The notes beneath the pieces were generated by a model. That model was not told where the DNA came from. It worked only from the letters and a program-made list of their open reading frames with translations, and ran no database searches. Made by a program: the position numbers and the translations under genes. This document shows, piece after piece, positions 7,624-16,640 of a stretch of 64,000 nt of DNA (within the stretch, counting starts at the first letter, position 1; every line of letters begins with the position of its first letter). This DNA comes from Acaryochloris sp. IP29b_bin.148 (GTDB lineage: Bacteria > Cyanobacteriota > Cyanobacteriia > Thermosynechococcales > Thermosynechococcaceae), in assembly GCF_028285565.1 (NCBI RefSeq), contig NZ_JANQOY010000012.1, forward strand, positions 1 to 64,000, read 5' to 3'.

Positions 7624-8085
7624 TTATGGAGCAAGTGAATTTGGAGAAAAGGGTTTAAGCCATCCTCGTTGGAGAGATAGATCGAGGAGGATGCGATCGC
7701 AACTAAACACCACCCAGCTCTCCACAGCCATCAGCACAAACGGCAATACCGTATCAGTGATACCAAATCCCGTATCAACCTGAGCCAGCCCTCGGACCAG
7801 ACTAAAAGCCAACACAACGCCTGACTTAAGTTGGGGGTTCGTATCTTGGCGAATGGCATAGCGATAGGTCACCCCAAATAGCAGCCCAGAAATAGCTACA
7901 CTCGCAAGAGAACCACTCAGGCTAATCCAGCTTCCAGGCAATCTTGAGGCCGCGATGGGCCATTGTGCTAGCCACTCATTCAGGATCAGCAAAATCGTAA
8001 AAACAAATATTGCCCCACTAGCGGACAATCCCCCGGCTTTGAGCGACTCAACCCGTTCTTGCGGCGTAAAAGGGGTTTGTTCCAC
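7624..8085 (-). CDS. Conserved membrane protein of unknown function
   Basis: This 153-residue protein has about four hydrophobic segments: FVFTILLILNEW (about 26-40), SVAISGLLFGVTY (about 61-75), GVVLAFSLVRGLAQV (about 88-103) and TVLPFVLMAVESWVVF (about 111-128). The N-terminus is soluble and carries TPFTPQERVESLKAGG. This looks like a cyanobacterial conserved membrane protein without a named function. It lies downstream of a DedA gene on the same strand with a 46-base gap, so they may be co-transcribed. Confidence 0.65.
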   Translation of the reverse strand: MEQTPFTPQERVESLKAGGLSASGAIFVFTILLILNEWLAQWPIAASRLPGSWISLSGSLASVAISGLLFGVTYRYAIRQDTNPQLKSGVVLAFSLVRGLAQVDTGFGITDTVLPFVLMAVESWVVFSCDRILLDLSLQRGWLKPFSPNSLAP

Positions 8086-8131
8086 GGGGATGATGAACCG
8101 TTTTGGTAGGTGTACTCGTTTGGCAGGTGTA

Positions 8132-8773
8132 CTAAGGCGCGTCAGACTCGCTCGCTTCTTGTAAGGCGGTGCGACGAATCAGGTTGTGGAGACGAGGCCA
8201 GAGTAGCCAAGCCGCAATTGCCAACAATACAAATAGTCCAAACTGAGACACGCTGCTAACCAAGCGGGATAGGGGAATGATTTCACCTGCAAAGTAAGCC
8301 AGGGTTACCATCACCAAAGCCCATAAGCAGGCCCCCAAAGTATTAAAAAACGCAAAGCGGGGAAAGGGCATCTCTGCAATACCCGCTAGAGGACTGGCAA
8401 AAATCCGCAGCAGCGCCACAAATCGTCCGATTAAGACGGTTCGAGCAGCATTCGTGCTGAACCCTTCTTTAATTTCTAAAAGACGCTCTTCAGACATATT
8501 GACGAGGCGACCCGCTCTCGATAACAAAGACCAACCGCCAAAATGTCCTACCCAGTAGCCACAGGTGCCGCCGATGGTTGAACCTGCGATCGCACTGCCC
8601 AATACGCCAAAATAATTCAGATCCCCTTCACCCGCCAGAAAGCCGCCCACTAGGACAATTGCTTCCCCAGGTAAGGGTAATCCCAAATTTTCAAATAAGA
8701 TGCCGAAGCAGACAACCCAATAGCCGTATTGGTGGGCTAATGTTTGCAAAGTGTCTAACGAAATCCAGTCCAT
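8132..8773 (-). CDS. DedA-family membrane protein
   Basis: This 213-residue integral membrane protein carries the DedA/SNARE-associated signature: FENLGLPLPGEAIVLVGGFLAG (about 27-48), with the conserved Glu and Gly-rich loop, and IGRFVALLRIFASPLAG (about 115-131), with the conserved Arg pair. DedA proteins act as proton-motive-force-dependent lipid (undecaprenyl or glycerophospholipid) flippases; some act in ion homeostasis. It has about five hydrophobic segments and a basic C-terminal tail. The start is ATG at 8773. Downstream on the same strand is another membrane protein gene. Confidence 0.85.
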   Translation of the reverse strand: MDWISLDTLQTLAHQYGYWVVCFGILFENLGLPLPGEAIVLVGGFLAGEGDLNYFGVLGSAIAGSTIGGTCGYWVGHFGGWSLLSRAGRLVNMSEERLLEIKEGFSTNAARTVLIGRFVALLRIFASPLAGIAEMPFPRFAFFNTLGACLWALVMVTLAYFAGEIIPLSRLVSSVSQFGLFVLLAIAAWLLWPRLHNLIRRTALQEASESDAP

Positions 8774-8881
8774 AGACCTTTATACAAACTGTTAACAATT
8801 TTACGTTTCTCAATCTTGGCTTGTGGACTTTAACTTTGTCAATCCAAGTCCATGTAAGCCTTAAAGCCACGTTAACTAATT

Positions 8882-9208
8882 TTACGAGATCCGGCGGTAG
8901 ATCGCACAAAGGCGACTGGGGGAAAATACTTTGGCTTGGAACATAAAGTTGGGTGGCACGTTAATGATCACGTAATCTTCTGACTCGTGATACTGCTCAA
9001 ACAGTTGGGGCATCCCTTTGGGGGTATTGGCGCTGTAGGGAACGGGCTGAAAAATCAATTCGGTAAACTCAACGGCTTCTGACTGAGATTCACGGGCGAC
9101 TTGCTGGAGGAATCCCTCATTGTTGAGCAGATTAAACAAAGCTGCTTTGATCTCAGGATCAAGGGTGAAACTGCCATCAAAGTTATCAATGATTTTAAGG
9201 TTGGCCAT
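8882..9208 (-). CDS. Conserved hypothetical protein (cyanobacterial type)
   Basis: This 108-residue soluble protein starts MANLKIIDNFDGSFTLDPE. It has a short helical middle (IKAALFNLLNNEGFLQQVA) and a well-defined beta C-terminus (DYVIINVPPNFMFQAKVF, LCAIYRRIS). The sharp start and conserved-looking blocks suggest a genuine family, but I cannot name it. It is followed on the same strand by the dedA gene after about 108 bases, probably under its own promoter. Confidence 0.6.
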   Translation of the reverse strand: MANLKIIDNFDGSFTLDPEIKAALFNLLNNEGFLQQVARESQSEAVEFTELIFQPVPYSANTPKGMPQLFEQYHESEDYVIINVPPNFMFQAKVFSPSRLCAIYRRIS

Positions 9209-9375
9209 GGGAAGTGACTAGCAAATATGATGTGGCTCACCCTCCCAGCGTAGAAGATTCTTGGATCCCTGTCAGCTGAGTGCTACGAATCATTGGAAAC
9301 TAGCCAAAATAATTCGAGCATCTATGGATAATCCCGCTACAGGTTAATCTGATTGGGTATGAATTTGATGGATTG

Positions 9376-9591
9376 ATGAGCCTGCTGCACCGTCCCTATT
9401 TTTGGTTTTTCTCGTTTACAATTCTGTTTTTGCTCTCCCTCGATTTTTGGCGATGGGATCAAGAGATACCCCTTTCTTGGTTCCAGTTACCGGGCTGGCT
9501 TTTTTACTTTGTGATCTTGCAAGGGGGGCTTGTCCTGGCCGTCGCAGGGGTCTCTTACACCCTTTGGCAAGAAGCGGAGAGGGACCAGTAG
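9376..9591 (+). CDS. Small two-helix membrane protein beside a sodium/solute symporter
   Basis: This 71-residue protein has two hydrophobic helices (FWFFSFTILFLLSLDFW and LFYFVILQGGLVLAVAGVSYTLW) and a charged C-terminus (QEAERDQ). The layout matches the small companion subunits often encoded directly before sodium:solute symporter genes. ATG at 9376 is chosen over the TTG one codon earlier. Its stop is 3 bases before the symporter ATG, so the two are co-translated. A role in stabilising or regulating the symporter is inferred from position only. Confidence 0.7.
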   Translation: MSLLHRPYFWFFSFTILFLLSLDFWRWDQEIPLSWFQLPGWLFYFVILQGGLVLAVAGVSYTLWQEAERDQ

Positions 9592-9594
9592 GTT

Positions 9595-11076
9595 ATGGAA
9601 ACACTGATTCCCTACATTGCCATTGCAATCTACCTACTCGTTACCCTAGGCATCGGCCTGATCGGGTATCGCCAACAAAAGAATACTGTCGAGGATTTCT
9701 TTTTGGCCAACCGCAACATTGGTCCTATTCTTCTCTTCTTTACCCTAGCCTCCACCAACTTCAGCGCCTTCTTTTTCCTCGGGTTTGCTGGAGCAGGCTA
9801 TCGCATTGGCATTAGCTACTATCCAATGATGGCCTTTGGCACGGGGTTTGCCGCCCTTAGCTTCTACTATATTGGCTACAAGGCCTGGTTGCTTGGCAAA
9901 CAGAAAGGCTTGATTACGCCCTCGGAACTGATTCAAGATCGCCTGCCTAGCCAGCCTCTCAAGCTCCTGTTTATGGCCGTAATGGTCATCTTTACTTTGC
10001 CCTATCTCACCCTCCAACCCATTGGAGCCGGATATCTCCTCGAAAGCCTAACGGGTGGAGCCATTCCCTATCTTTGGGGGGCCTCCTTACTGACCGTGGC
10101 CATCGTCTTCTATGTGTTTTTGGGCGGGATGAAGAGTGTGGCCCTGACGGATGTGCTGCAAGGAGTACTGATGTGCGTGCTGATGCTAGTGGCCGTATTT
10201 GCCATTGCCCAGGGGTTAGGGGGCTTCTCTGTCGCCAACCAAACCGTCTACGACCTCAAACCCGCATTATTTTCGCGGAGCGGCTTAGATCAGTCCTTTA
10301 CCCCCAAGACTTGGTTTAGCTACATGTGTCTGTGGTCCTTTACCCTGCCCATGTTTCCGCAGATGTTTATGCGCTTTTACAGCGCGAAAAGCCCTCAACC
10401 CTTAAAGATCTCGGTCTTGCTCTATCCGATAGTGGCTGGGGTGCTGTTTATTTGCCCGGTGTTGATTGGAGTTTGGGGACATATTGCTTTCCCGGATTTA
10501 GTGGGCAAAGCAGCGGATCAGATTTTCCCGATGATGCTAACTAAATATACGTCTGCTGGGCTATCTTCCCTGGTAATGGTGGGGGCATTGGCAGCCTTTA
10601 TGTCAACGATGGACTCCCAGCTTTTGGCCTTAAGTTCTATGCTCACCCGTGATATCTATACCGCCTACTTTCGTCAAGACGCTTCTTTAACGGAACAGAC
10701 GCTAGTCGGTCGAATTTGGGTCATTGTTTTAGCTGGCATCGGCTTAGGGATTGCTGCCAACCCTCCAGAGACCATTTTGGCCTTTGCCACCCAAGCCTTT
10801 ACTGGACTATCAGTGCTGTTCCCCACCGTGATTGCAGCGTTGTATGGCCGCAATATCAGGGCTTCGAGTTGTCTCGTCTCCATTGTCGTGGGTGAGTTGG
10901 CGGTATTAGGGGTGCAGACCAAAGTGATTCCCACTAGCTGGATGCTGGGCTTTTTACCCGTTGTCCCCATCGTGGCCCTGTCGGCCTTGATCATCATCTT
11001 GGGATCCATCTTTTCCCCAACCCCGGCGCAGCAGCCGAGCGACAATCACTACAGACCATCAGAAAAAACCTATTGA
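9595..11076 (+). CDS. Sodium:solute symporter (SSS family)
   Basis: This 493-residue protein has about 13 membrane helices and the SSS fold. It shows VTLGIGLIGYRQQKNTVEDFFLANRNIG near the N-terminus, a FTLASTNFSAFFFLGFAG helix (sodium-site region), and a late SSLVMVGALAAFMSTMDSQLLALSSMLTRDIY helix with the Ser/Thr residues that help bind sodium. Such carriers import small carboxylates, amino acids or vitamins with sodium; the substrate cannot be read. It is the middle gene of an apparent three-gene operon (small membrane protein, symporter, beta-hydroxyacid dehydrogenase 15 bases downstream), so a hydroxy- or keto-acid substrate is a reasonable guess. Confidence 0.88.
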   Translation: METLIPYIAIAIYLLVTLGIGLIGYRQQKNTVEDFFLANRNIGPILLFFTLASTNFSAFFFLGFAGAGYRIGISYYPMMAFGTGFAALSFYYIGYKAWLLGKQKGLITPSELIQDRLPSQPLKLLFMAVMVIFTLPYLTLQPIGAGYLLESLTGGAIPYLWGASLLTVAIVFYVFLGGMKSVALTDVLQGVLMCVLMLVAVFAIAQGLGGFSVANQTVYDLKPALFSRSGLDQSFTPKTWFSYMCLWSFTLPMFPQMFMRFYSAKSPQPLKISVLLYPIVAGVLFICPVLIGVWGHIAFPDLVGKAADQIFPMMLTKYTSAGLSSLVMVGALAAFMSTMDSQLLALSSMLTRDIYTAYFRQDASLTEQTLVGRIWVIVLAGIGLGIAANPPETILAFATQAFTGLSVLFPTVIAALYGRNIRASSCLVSIVVGELAVLGVQTKVIPTSWMLGFLPVVPIVALSALIIILGSIFSPTPAQQPSDNHYRPSEKTY

Positions 11077-11091
11077 GAAAGAGGCAGGGCC

Positions 11092-11943
11092 ATGCAGGTT
11101 GGATTTATCGGTACAGGATTGATGGGGGCTCCTATGGCGGCCCGGTTAGTGGAAGTGGGGCATGCCGTTACGGCCTACAATCGCACGGCTTCTAAGTTGG
11201 AGCCATTAAGAGAATTAGGAGTTGGGATTGCTCCCTCCCCCACCCAAGTCATTCAATCTGCAGACGTCATCATTCTGATGCTCACCAATGCTGCTGCTAT
11301 TCAGGAACTGCTGGCGCCCACGGCATCCGCCCTATCTGGACGGACCATTATTCAAATGGGCACCATTGCCCCCGCTGAAAGCAAAGCTATTCACGAACAG
11401 GTCCAGGCAGCCGGTGGCACCTATTTAGAAGCCCCGGTATTAGGCAGTATCCCCGAATCTAAAGCCGGAAAGTTACTGGTGATGGCGGGAGCTGCCTCCC
11501 AAGATTTTGAGACCCAACTTCCCCTCCTCAAAGCCTTTGGACCCGAGCCTTTATTAGTTGGCCCGGTAGGCACCGCCGCTGCTCTTAAACTCGCCCTCAA
11601 CCAGATGATTGGTGGACTGACCACGGCTTTTGCCACTAGCCTATCCTTCTGCCAAACCTATGGGGTCGAAGTTGAGACCTTTATGCAGATTCTGAGAAAC
11701 AGTGCTCTCTACGCTCCCACCTTCGATAAAAAACTGACCCGAATGCTGGATCAAAACTTTGAGAATCCCAATTTCCCCACCAAACACTTGCTCAAAGACA
11801 TGACTTTATTTCAGCAAGCAGCCCAGGCCGAAGGACTGCCGACCGAAAACACCGAAGCCATCCAAATCATAATCCAAAGAGCAATGGCTCAATTTGCTGA
11901 GGCGGATTATTCAGCTTTATACACTGCGGTGTTGGGGCAGTAG
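11092..11943 (+). CDS. NAD(P)-dependent beta-hydroxyacid dehydrogenase (3-hydroxyisobutyrate/glyoxylate reductase family)
   Basis: This 283-residue enzyme opens with the dinucleotide-binding signature GFIGTGLMGAPMAARL (about 4-19). It has the substrate-binding block EAPVLGSIPESKAGKL (about 117-132) and the catalytic Lys in LKLALNQM (about 165-172, KxxxN). Members reduce succinic semialdehyde or glyoxylate, or oxidise 3-hydroxyisobutyrate; the GLYR1-like subgroup fits best because of the GS(I)PES variant, but the substrate remains open. It lies 15 bases after the symporter gene, consistent with uptake and reduction or oxidation of a small acid. Confidence 0.88.
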   Translation: MQVGFIGTGLMGAPMAARLVEVGHAVTAYNRTASKLEPLRELGVGIAPSPTQVIQSADVIILMLTNAAAIQELLAPTASALSGRTIIQMGTIAPAESKAIHEQVQAAGGTYLEAPVLGSIPESKAGKLLVMAGAASQDFETQLPLLKAFGPEPLLVGPVGTAAALKLALNQMIGGLTTAFATSLSFCQTYGVEVETFMQILRNSALYAPTFDKKLTRMLDQNFENPNFPTKHLLKDMTLFQQAAQAEGLPTENTEAIQIIIQRAMAQFAEADYSALYTAVLGQ

Positions 11944-12088
11944 TCTATTGCAGTTTTCGATAGAGAGGGGGACCGCAATAGTTTTGGGTAGCCTCTGAAA
12001 AGGATAAATTACGGAACAATACCAGGCTATCGGTAGACGATATCTACGATGTCGTCACCCTTGGACACATCACGTATGAGGAGAGGCC

Positions 12089-13354
12089 ATGCAGATATTT
12101 TATGGGATGAGTTGGGGATGGGGACTGGCGATGGCCGCAGGCCAGTTGGGGACTATTGCACTTGGGTCTCCCGCCCTAGCCCAGTCTTCTGCGCCGACGG
12201 AATCCGCTCCTGAATCAGCCATTCCCGCCACTGTGAAAGGCGACTGTGGCACCGAGCAAACCTGTGATCAGCTCCTGCAAACTCTCCGCAGTCAATGGCC
12301 GACGGCGAAGCTGAATTGTACTCGCGATCGCATCCTATCTCTCCGCGTCTTTCAGAACACCCGAGGGGGACGACAGGTGCAAGTCACCTGCTGGGATGCC
12401 GAAGTCAAAAAAGGCGATCGCTATGGTTTATCTCGCTCCACTCTTCCCTACCCAGGCGATGAAGCCCAGTTTCTACCGCCGCTGCCCCGCCGTTCTCGCT
12501 ATACCGAACCCTTAAATGCTCGCTTCCCAGAGCCCGTTCGGGCGAGCCAAAATGAATGTGGTTTTCTAGGGGGAGATCTGCAATTCCGCGCCCGCAAAGA
12601 CATCGATCGGTTAGAGCTGCAATGTGTGTTTCCCGTGGGTGCTGTTTTAATTGATACGGATGGAGACTTCGTTGCCGATGGTGAGGCATCTAAAGGCTCA
12701 CTGATCAATAAAAGGGTCGGTAAATTCGCCATTTCGGAATTAGAAAAGCCTGTGGTTGCTCAGCCTCAAGCTTCTAGTACTCCGATTGGGACCTCTACAG
12801 AGACCTCTGTGGAGGGTGCTCCACTGCCAACGCTAAGCGGAGAAAACAGCGTTTCGGATGTCTTCCCCAATGCCTCGTCAACCCCCACGACGGATGGGGC
12901 AGTACCTGCGCAGACTACAGCAGCTCCCACTTCCCAAGGGTCAACCTCTGCTAACGCAGCTCTCCAGGCCATTGATGTTCAAATATTTAATCGTCTCAAG
13001 AATCAGCTTGTCCCCCTGAATCAGCCCTGGAATCCTTATGGTTTAGGGATGGACTTACTGATTGCTGTCAAAGTTAAACCCGGTACACAAGCCACTCAAC
13101 CCGGCACCAATCTAGTGCTGGCGATCAATGCCAAAGGGTATGATTCACCCGCCACAGGGCCTGTTCCTGCTTGGAATACGGTGCAAACGCGATCCATCGC
13201 TGTCAGTGCCAACGATCAGTTTAGCTATTCGTTTCCGTTCCTAGCGGAGTATCGGTGCTATTCCGAAGTGCAGTTGACTGCAACATTAATTCCGCCCGGA
13301 CAGCTTGCAAGTCCCAGCTTAACGAAAACGCTGGATTTGAGTTGTGCTGAATAG
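12089..13354 (+). CDS. Secreted hypothetical protein with low-complexity linker
   Basis: This 421-residue protein has a Sec signal peptide ending in ALA|QSS (about residue 31) and a GAGGAGAGG ribosome-binding site before the ATG. The N-terminal domain (about 50-220) has several Cys (DCGTEQTCDQLL, LNCTRDR, VTCWDAE, NECGFLGG, LQCVFPVG), probably paired in the periplasm. A Ser/Thr/Pro/Ala linker spans about 225-290. A C-terminal beta domain (about 295-421) has a further Cys pair (YRCYSE, LDLSCAE). I do not recognise a family. It stands alone upstream of a toxin-antitoxin pair. Confidence 0.7.
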   Translation: MQIFYGMSWGWGLAMAAGQLGTIALGSPALAQSSAPTESAPESAIPATVKGDCGTEQTCDQLLQTLRSQWPTAKLNCTRDRILSLRVFQNTRGGRQVQVTCWDAEVKKGDRYGLSRSTLPYPGDEAQFLPPLPRRSRYTEPLNARFPEPVRASQNECGFLGGDLQFRARKDIDRLELQCVFPVGAVLIDTDGDFVADGEASKGSLINKRVGKFAISELEKPVVAQPQASSTPIGTSTETSVEGAPLPTLSGENSVSDVFPNASSTPTTDGAVPAQTTAAPTSQGSTSANAALQAIDVQIFNRLKNQLVPLNQPWNPYGLGMDLLIAVKVKPGTQATQPGTNLVLAINAKGYDSPATGPVPAWNTVQTRSIAVSANDQFSYSFPFLAEYRCYSEVQLTATLIPPGQLASPSLTKTLDLSCAE

Positions 13355-13428
13355 ACGTTGATCGCGATGGAGTGTCTCTCAGAAAACCTTGGATAAGAGA
13401 GGCATTTGAGGCGTGGCTAAGGCAGAAT

Positions 13429-13446
13429 AGTACATAAGAATGTACA
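13429..13446. promoter_or_regulatory. YefM/Phd-type operator
   Basis: GTACAT (13430-13435) and ATGTAC (13440-13445) form a perfect inverted repeat with a 4-base centre. Read another way, an AGTACA (13429-13434) and a palindromic TGTACA (13441-13446) lie 12 bases apart centre to centre. TGTACA is the known core recognised by the Escherichia coli YefM-YoeB complex. The site ends 20 bases before the antitoxin ATG at 13466, an ideal place for autorepression. Confidence 0.65.
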
Positions 13447-13465
13447 TTTTTATGATCACTTTGTT

Positions 13466-13729
13466 ATGCCTAAGTTTTTAACCATTACTGAGACCCGTAA
13501 GCAATTATTGAACTTGCCCGAGCAGTTGAGCGATGAGCCTGTCATTATTACTAAGCACGGTAAGCCAGCAATGGTAGCGCTGGCCTATGAGCAGTTTGAA
13601 AGCTTGATGGAAACGCTGGATGTTCTCTCTGATTCAGACTTGATGGATGCTTTACGGCAAAGTGTTTCTCAAGCACAGAAGGGAGAAACGATTGCCCTAG
13701 AAGATGCGATCGCACGGTTGGGGTGGTAA
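13466..13729 (+). CDS. Phd/YefM-family antitoxin
   Basis: This 87-residue protein has the YefM/Phd DNA-binding N-terminus ([17 protein letters not shown]…[28 protein letters not shown]). An acidic helical C-terminus ([27 protein letters not shown]) should bind the toxin. The family represses its own operon and neutralises a RelE/YoeB-like RNase. A TGTACA operator lies just upstream. The RelE-like toxin begins 9 bases after the stop. Motif and context together make the call secure. Confidence 0.88.
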   Translation: MPKFLTITETRKQLLNLPEQLSDEPVIITKHGKPAMVALAYEQFESLMETLDVLSDSDLMDALRQSVSQAQKGETIALEDAIARLGW

Positions 13730-13738
13730 TGTCTCATC

Positions 13739-14056
13739 GTGGATTATCGCATTGAGTTAACAGAACTCGCGCTGGAAATGATGGGTAAGGTGCGAGATCG
13801 ACGTGAACAACAAGGCATTATTCAGCGAATTCAAAAACTTACGCATGAGCCCATTCAACAAGGTAAGCCGCTAACGGGCGATCTCAAGGGTTTGTATAGT
13901 ATTCGTGCTGTGGGTCAACGCTATCGAATTGTGTATCAAGTCAAAGTCGATCAAGTGTTAGTTATTGTTGTGGGCGTGGGACGCAGAAAGGATGGCGATA
14001 AAAAAGATGTCTATAGGTTATTAAAAAAGCTGTTGGGTGATTCACTTGCAGAGTGA
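13739..14056 (+). CDS. RelE/ParE-superfamily toxin
   Basis: This 105-residue protein has the RelE/ParE layout: an N-terminal strand (YRIELTELALEMM), a helix pair (RREQQGIIQRIQKLTHEPIQQGKPL), and the beta-sheet LKGLYSIRAVGQRYRIVYQVK…VLVIVVGVGRRK. The basic C-terminus (KDGDKKDVYRLLKKLLG) follows. Arg residues in RYRIVY and GRRKDGDKKD would serve mRNA cleavage if it is an RNase. The start is GTG at 13739; the ATG at the antitoxin stop (TAATG) is in another frame and terminates after eight codons. It is paired with the YefM/Phd antitoxin. Confidence 0.85.
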   Translation: MDYRIELTELALEMMGKVRDRREQQGIIQRIQKLTHEPIQQGKPLTGDLKGLYSIRAVGQRYRIVYQVKVDQVLVIVVGVGRRKDGDKKDVYRLLKKLLGDSLAE

Positions 14057-14230
14057 TGGATATCTGCAGAGACGAGCAGTGCGGCTTTGTTTCATGCATT
14101 TGATGCACTTTTAACTCAAATTGAGCCATTTCAATTTTGGAAACGAGACGGGTCATCCTAAATTCAACGACTAGGATGAAATCAATCCAGACTCGTGCTG
14201 GAATCCCTTGGAATTGAGGAGAAGGATGCA

Positions 14231-16282
14231 ATGAAGCAGTTTAACTGGCAGCGGTCTAGTGCTCTATCGGCTGCTCTACTGATGACGATGAGTGCTTGCC
14301 AACCACTCAATATTGCCCAGGCGAAATCACAACCCCAAACCCGAATCAAGGGTTGTAATGCTGAGTCGCTGCTGTTGCCTGCCCATAAGGATGTCGAAGC
14401 ATTACGCAAGCTCTATGAACAGTATCTTGGTCGTACACCAGTAGAGATCGAGTTAGGGCTATCCCGCACCGAATTTGCTCAAAGTTTGGCTCAACTGTCC
14501 GCTGGCCTAGAGCGTTTAACAGAGCAATCCCTTAGCTCCGAAGATGCAGCCCTCCTTAAACGCTTGCAGCAAGACTATGCCACCGAGCTTCGTCAAGTCG
14601 ATCAACCCCGTGATGATAGGAATCGATGGTTTGGGCTCCCGTCCCGTCGTCCTCGACCCACTGGCCTGCCCCCTGCCCTAACTGGAGCACAACCTGCTCC
14701 GGCAGAAGCCGTTGCCCAATCCAAAGTCAGTCGTGACCAAGTTGGACGAGCTCAGCCGATTGCCCCCACCAGCATTTCTCCACCCACTCCTGAACCCCGA
14801 TTCCAGGATAAGGATCGCCGTCATTTACCCGGTACCTTTAACACCGAAGACTATCAGCGCATCAACGAAAATCCGTTCTTTTTGCCGCAGCGCACGCCCC
14901 TGTCCACCTTCTCCATTGATGTGGATACAGCCTCCTATAGCAATGTGCGGCGCTTTATTCGCCAAGGTCAACTGCCGCCAAAAGATGCGGTGCGTCTCGA
15001 AGAACTGATTAACTACTTCGACTACGACTATGCCTCTCCCAAAGGTGATCAGCCTTTCTCTGTGAGTACCGAGGTCGCTACTGCCCCTTGGAATAACCAG
15101 CATAAGCTCGTGCATATTGGCCTTAAAGGCAAGGAACTGGAAAAAGAACAGCCCAGCAATTTAGTCTTTTTAATTGACGTGTCGGGGTCTATGAAACGCC
15201 CCAACAAACTGGCGCTAGTGAAGAAATCCCTCTGTTTGCTGGTCCATCAGCTCAAGCCTGAAGATCGGGTCAGTTTAGTGGTGTATGCAGGGCGGGCTGG
15301 CATTGTTTTACCGTCTACACCGGGCACCCAAAAAGCCACGATTATGAACGCCATCGATCGGCTAGAGGCCGGTGGCTCCACTGCAGGTGCTGCTGGCATT
15401 AAGATGGCCTACGATATGGCCGAACGCCACTTCCTCAAAAATGGCAATAATCGAGTAATCCTAGCAACGGATGGTGACTTTAATGTCGGCCAATCCAGCG
15501 ATGCTGAACTAGAGCGTCTGATCGAACAAAAACGAGATCGCGGTGTGTTTCTCACCGTCTTAGGCTACGGCACGGGCAATTACAAAGACAATAAAATGGA
15601 GCTATTAGCCAATAAGGGCAACGGCAACTATGCCTATATCGACACCCTGCTAGAAGCCCAAAAAGTTCTCGTCAATGACCTGCGGGGAACCTTGTTTACC
15701 ATTGCCAAGGATGTCAAAATTCAGGTGGAATTTAACCCTCAGAAAGTCCAAGCCTACCGCCTGATTGGCTATGAGAACCGTCTGTTGCGCGATCAGGATT
15801 TCAACGATGATCAGAAGGATGCGGGGGAAATAGGCTCCGGCCATACTATCACCGCCCTCTATGAGGTCATCCCCGCTGGTGTGAAAAGTGATGTCGAGCT
15901 TCCCGATATCGATCCGCTGAAGTTCCAAAAGCCGACGAGCAGTAGTAATAGCTCGGATCTAATGAACCTAAAGCTACGGTATAAGCAGCCCACGGGCAGT
16001 AAGAGTCAGCTGATCAGTACTGCGATCGCAGATAAAAACCGCTCGATTCAAGCTGCCACCGACAACCTCAAATTCTCTGCCGCCGTTGCCATGTATGGCA
16101 TGGTCCTCAGGGATTCAAACTACAAGGGTGAAGCCACCTTGAACCAAGTCCTGGACCTAGCGGAACAGGCTAAAGGGGAAGATCTCCAAGGCTATCGCAC
16201 GGCCTTTATGCAGTTGGTGGAACGCAGTCAAACCCTGCAGCAGGTTAGGGCGGAAGAGACGAAAGCTCAAGTGTCTCCCTAA
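14231..16282 (+). CDS. von Willebrand factor type A domain lipoprotein (YfbK-like)
   Basis: This protein of about 683 residues starts MKQFNWQRSS behind a GAGGAGAAGG ribosome-binding site; a longer open frame begins at 14195. The N-terminus is a lipoprotein-like signal with a Cys at MSAC|QP. The pre-vWA block TPLSTFSIDVDTASYSNVRRFI is characteristic of the YfbK family. The vWA domain carries an intact metal-ion-dependent adhesion site (DVSGSM near residue 316, and ATDGDFNVG). A C-terminal DUF3520-like region follows. Such proteins are probably envelope metal-dependent scaffolds; the function is not established. The convergent arsR gene ends 22 bases downstream. Confidence 0.85.
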   Translation: MKQFNWQRSSALSAALLMTMSACQPLNIAQAKSQPQTRIKGCNAESLLLPAHKDVEALRKLYEQYLGRTPVEIELGLSRTEFAQSLAQLSAGLERLTEQSLSSEDAALLKRLQQDYATELRQVDQPRDDRNRWFGLPSRRPRPTGLPPALTGAQPAPAEAVAQSKVSRDQVGRAQPIAPTSISPPTPEPRFQDKDRRHLPGTFNTEDYQRINENPFFLPQRTPLSTFSIDVDTASYSNVRRFIRQGQLPPKDAVRLEELINYFDYDYASPKGDQPFSVSTEVATAPWNNQHKLVHIGLKGKELEKEQPSNLVFLIDVSGSMKRPNKLALVKKSLCLLVHQLKPEDRVSLVVYAGRAGIVLPSTPGTQKATIMNAIDRLEAGGSTAGAAGIKMAYDMAERHFLKNGNNRVILATDGDFNVGQSSDAELERLIEQKRDRGVFLTVLGYGTGNYKDNKMELLANKGNGNYAYIDTLLEAQKVLVNDLRGTLFTIAKDVKIQVEFNPQKVQAYRLIGYENRLLRDQDFNDDQKDAGEIGSGHTITALYEVIPAGVKSDVELPDIDPLKFQKPTSSSNSSDLMNLKLRYKQPTGSKSQLISTAIADKNRSIQAATDNLKFSAAVAMYGMVLRDSNYKGEATLNQVLDLAEQAKGEDLQGYRTAFMQLVERSQTLQQVRAEETKAQVSP

Positions 16283-16304
16283 TAAGGTTTGTGATGGGCC
16301 AGAT

Positions 16305-16640
16305 CTATGGAGCGGTGGGCGAGGCGTACATCCGAGGGGGCATAATTTCTGAATTGCGGCGATATTCAGCTAAGTATTGCTCTAGGACAACAAACTGGGC
16401 CAAATTGAGGCTGTAATAGATCCAGCGACCTTCATGGCGTGTATGGACCAATTCAGCATCTTTGAGGACTTTTAAGTGGAACGATAGCTTAGATTGATTG
16501 ATATCTAGAGACTCGCATAACTCACCAACACAGAGTTCGCGGTGCCGTAATAGCTCTAAAACGTGGGTGCGGAGAGGGTCAGCGAGGGCATGAAAACCAG
16601 CAAAAACTAGTTCAGGAGAGGTAGAACAAACGTGTTGCAT
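16305..16640 (-). CDS. ArsR-family transcriptional regulator
   Basis: This 111-residue winged-helix repressor has HALADPLRTHVLELLRHREL (about 17-36), CVGELCESLDINQSKLSFHLKVLKDAELV (about 37-65, recognition helix) and RHEGRWIYYSL (wing). In arsenite sensors the start of the alpha-3 helix is CVCDLC. Here the middle Cys is Gly (CVGELC), leaving Cys37 and Cys42 plus Cys5, so an altered metal or thiol site is likely. No arsenic-resistance gene is adjacent; its target may be its own promoter or a distant gene. Confidence 0.88.
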   Translation of the reverse strand: MQHVCSTSPELVFAGFHALADPLRTHVLELLRHRELCVGELCESLDINQSKLSFHLKVLKDAELVHTRHEGRWIYYSLNLAQFVVLEQYLAEYRRNSEIMPPRMYASPTAP

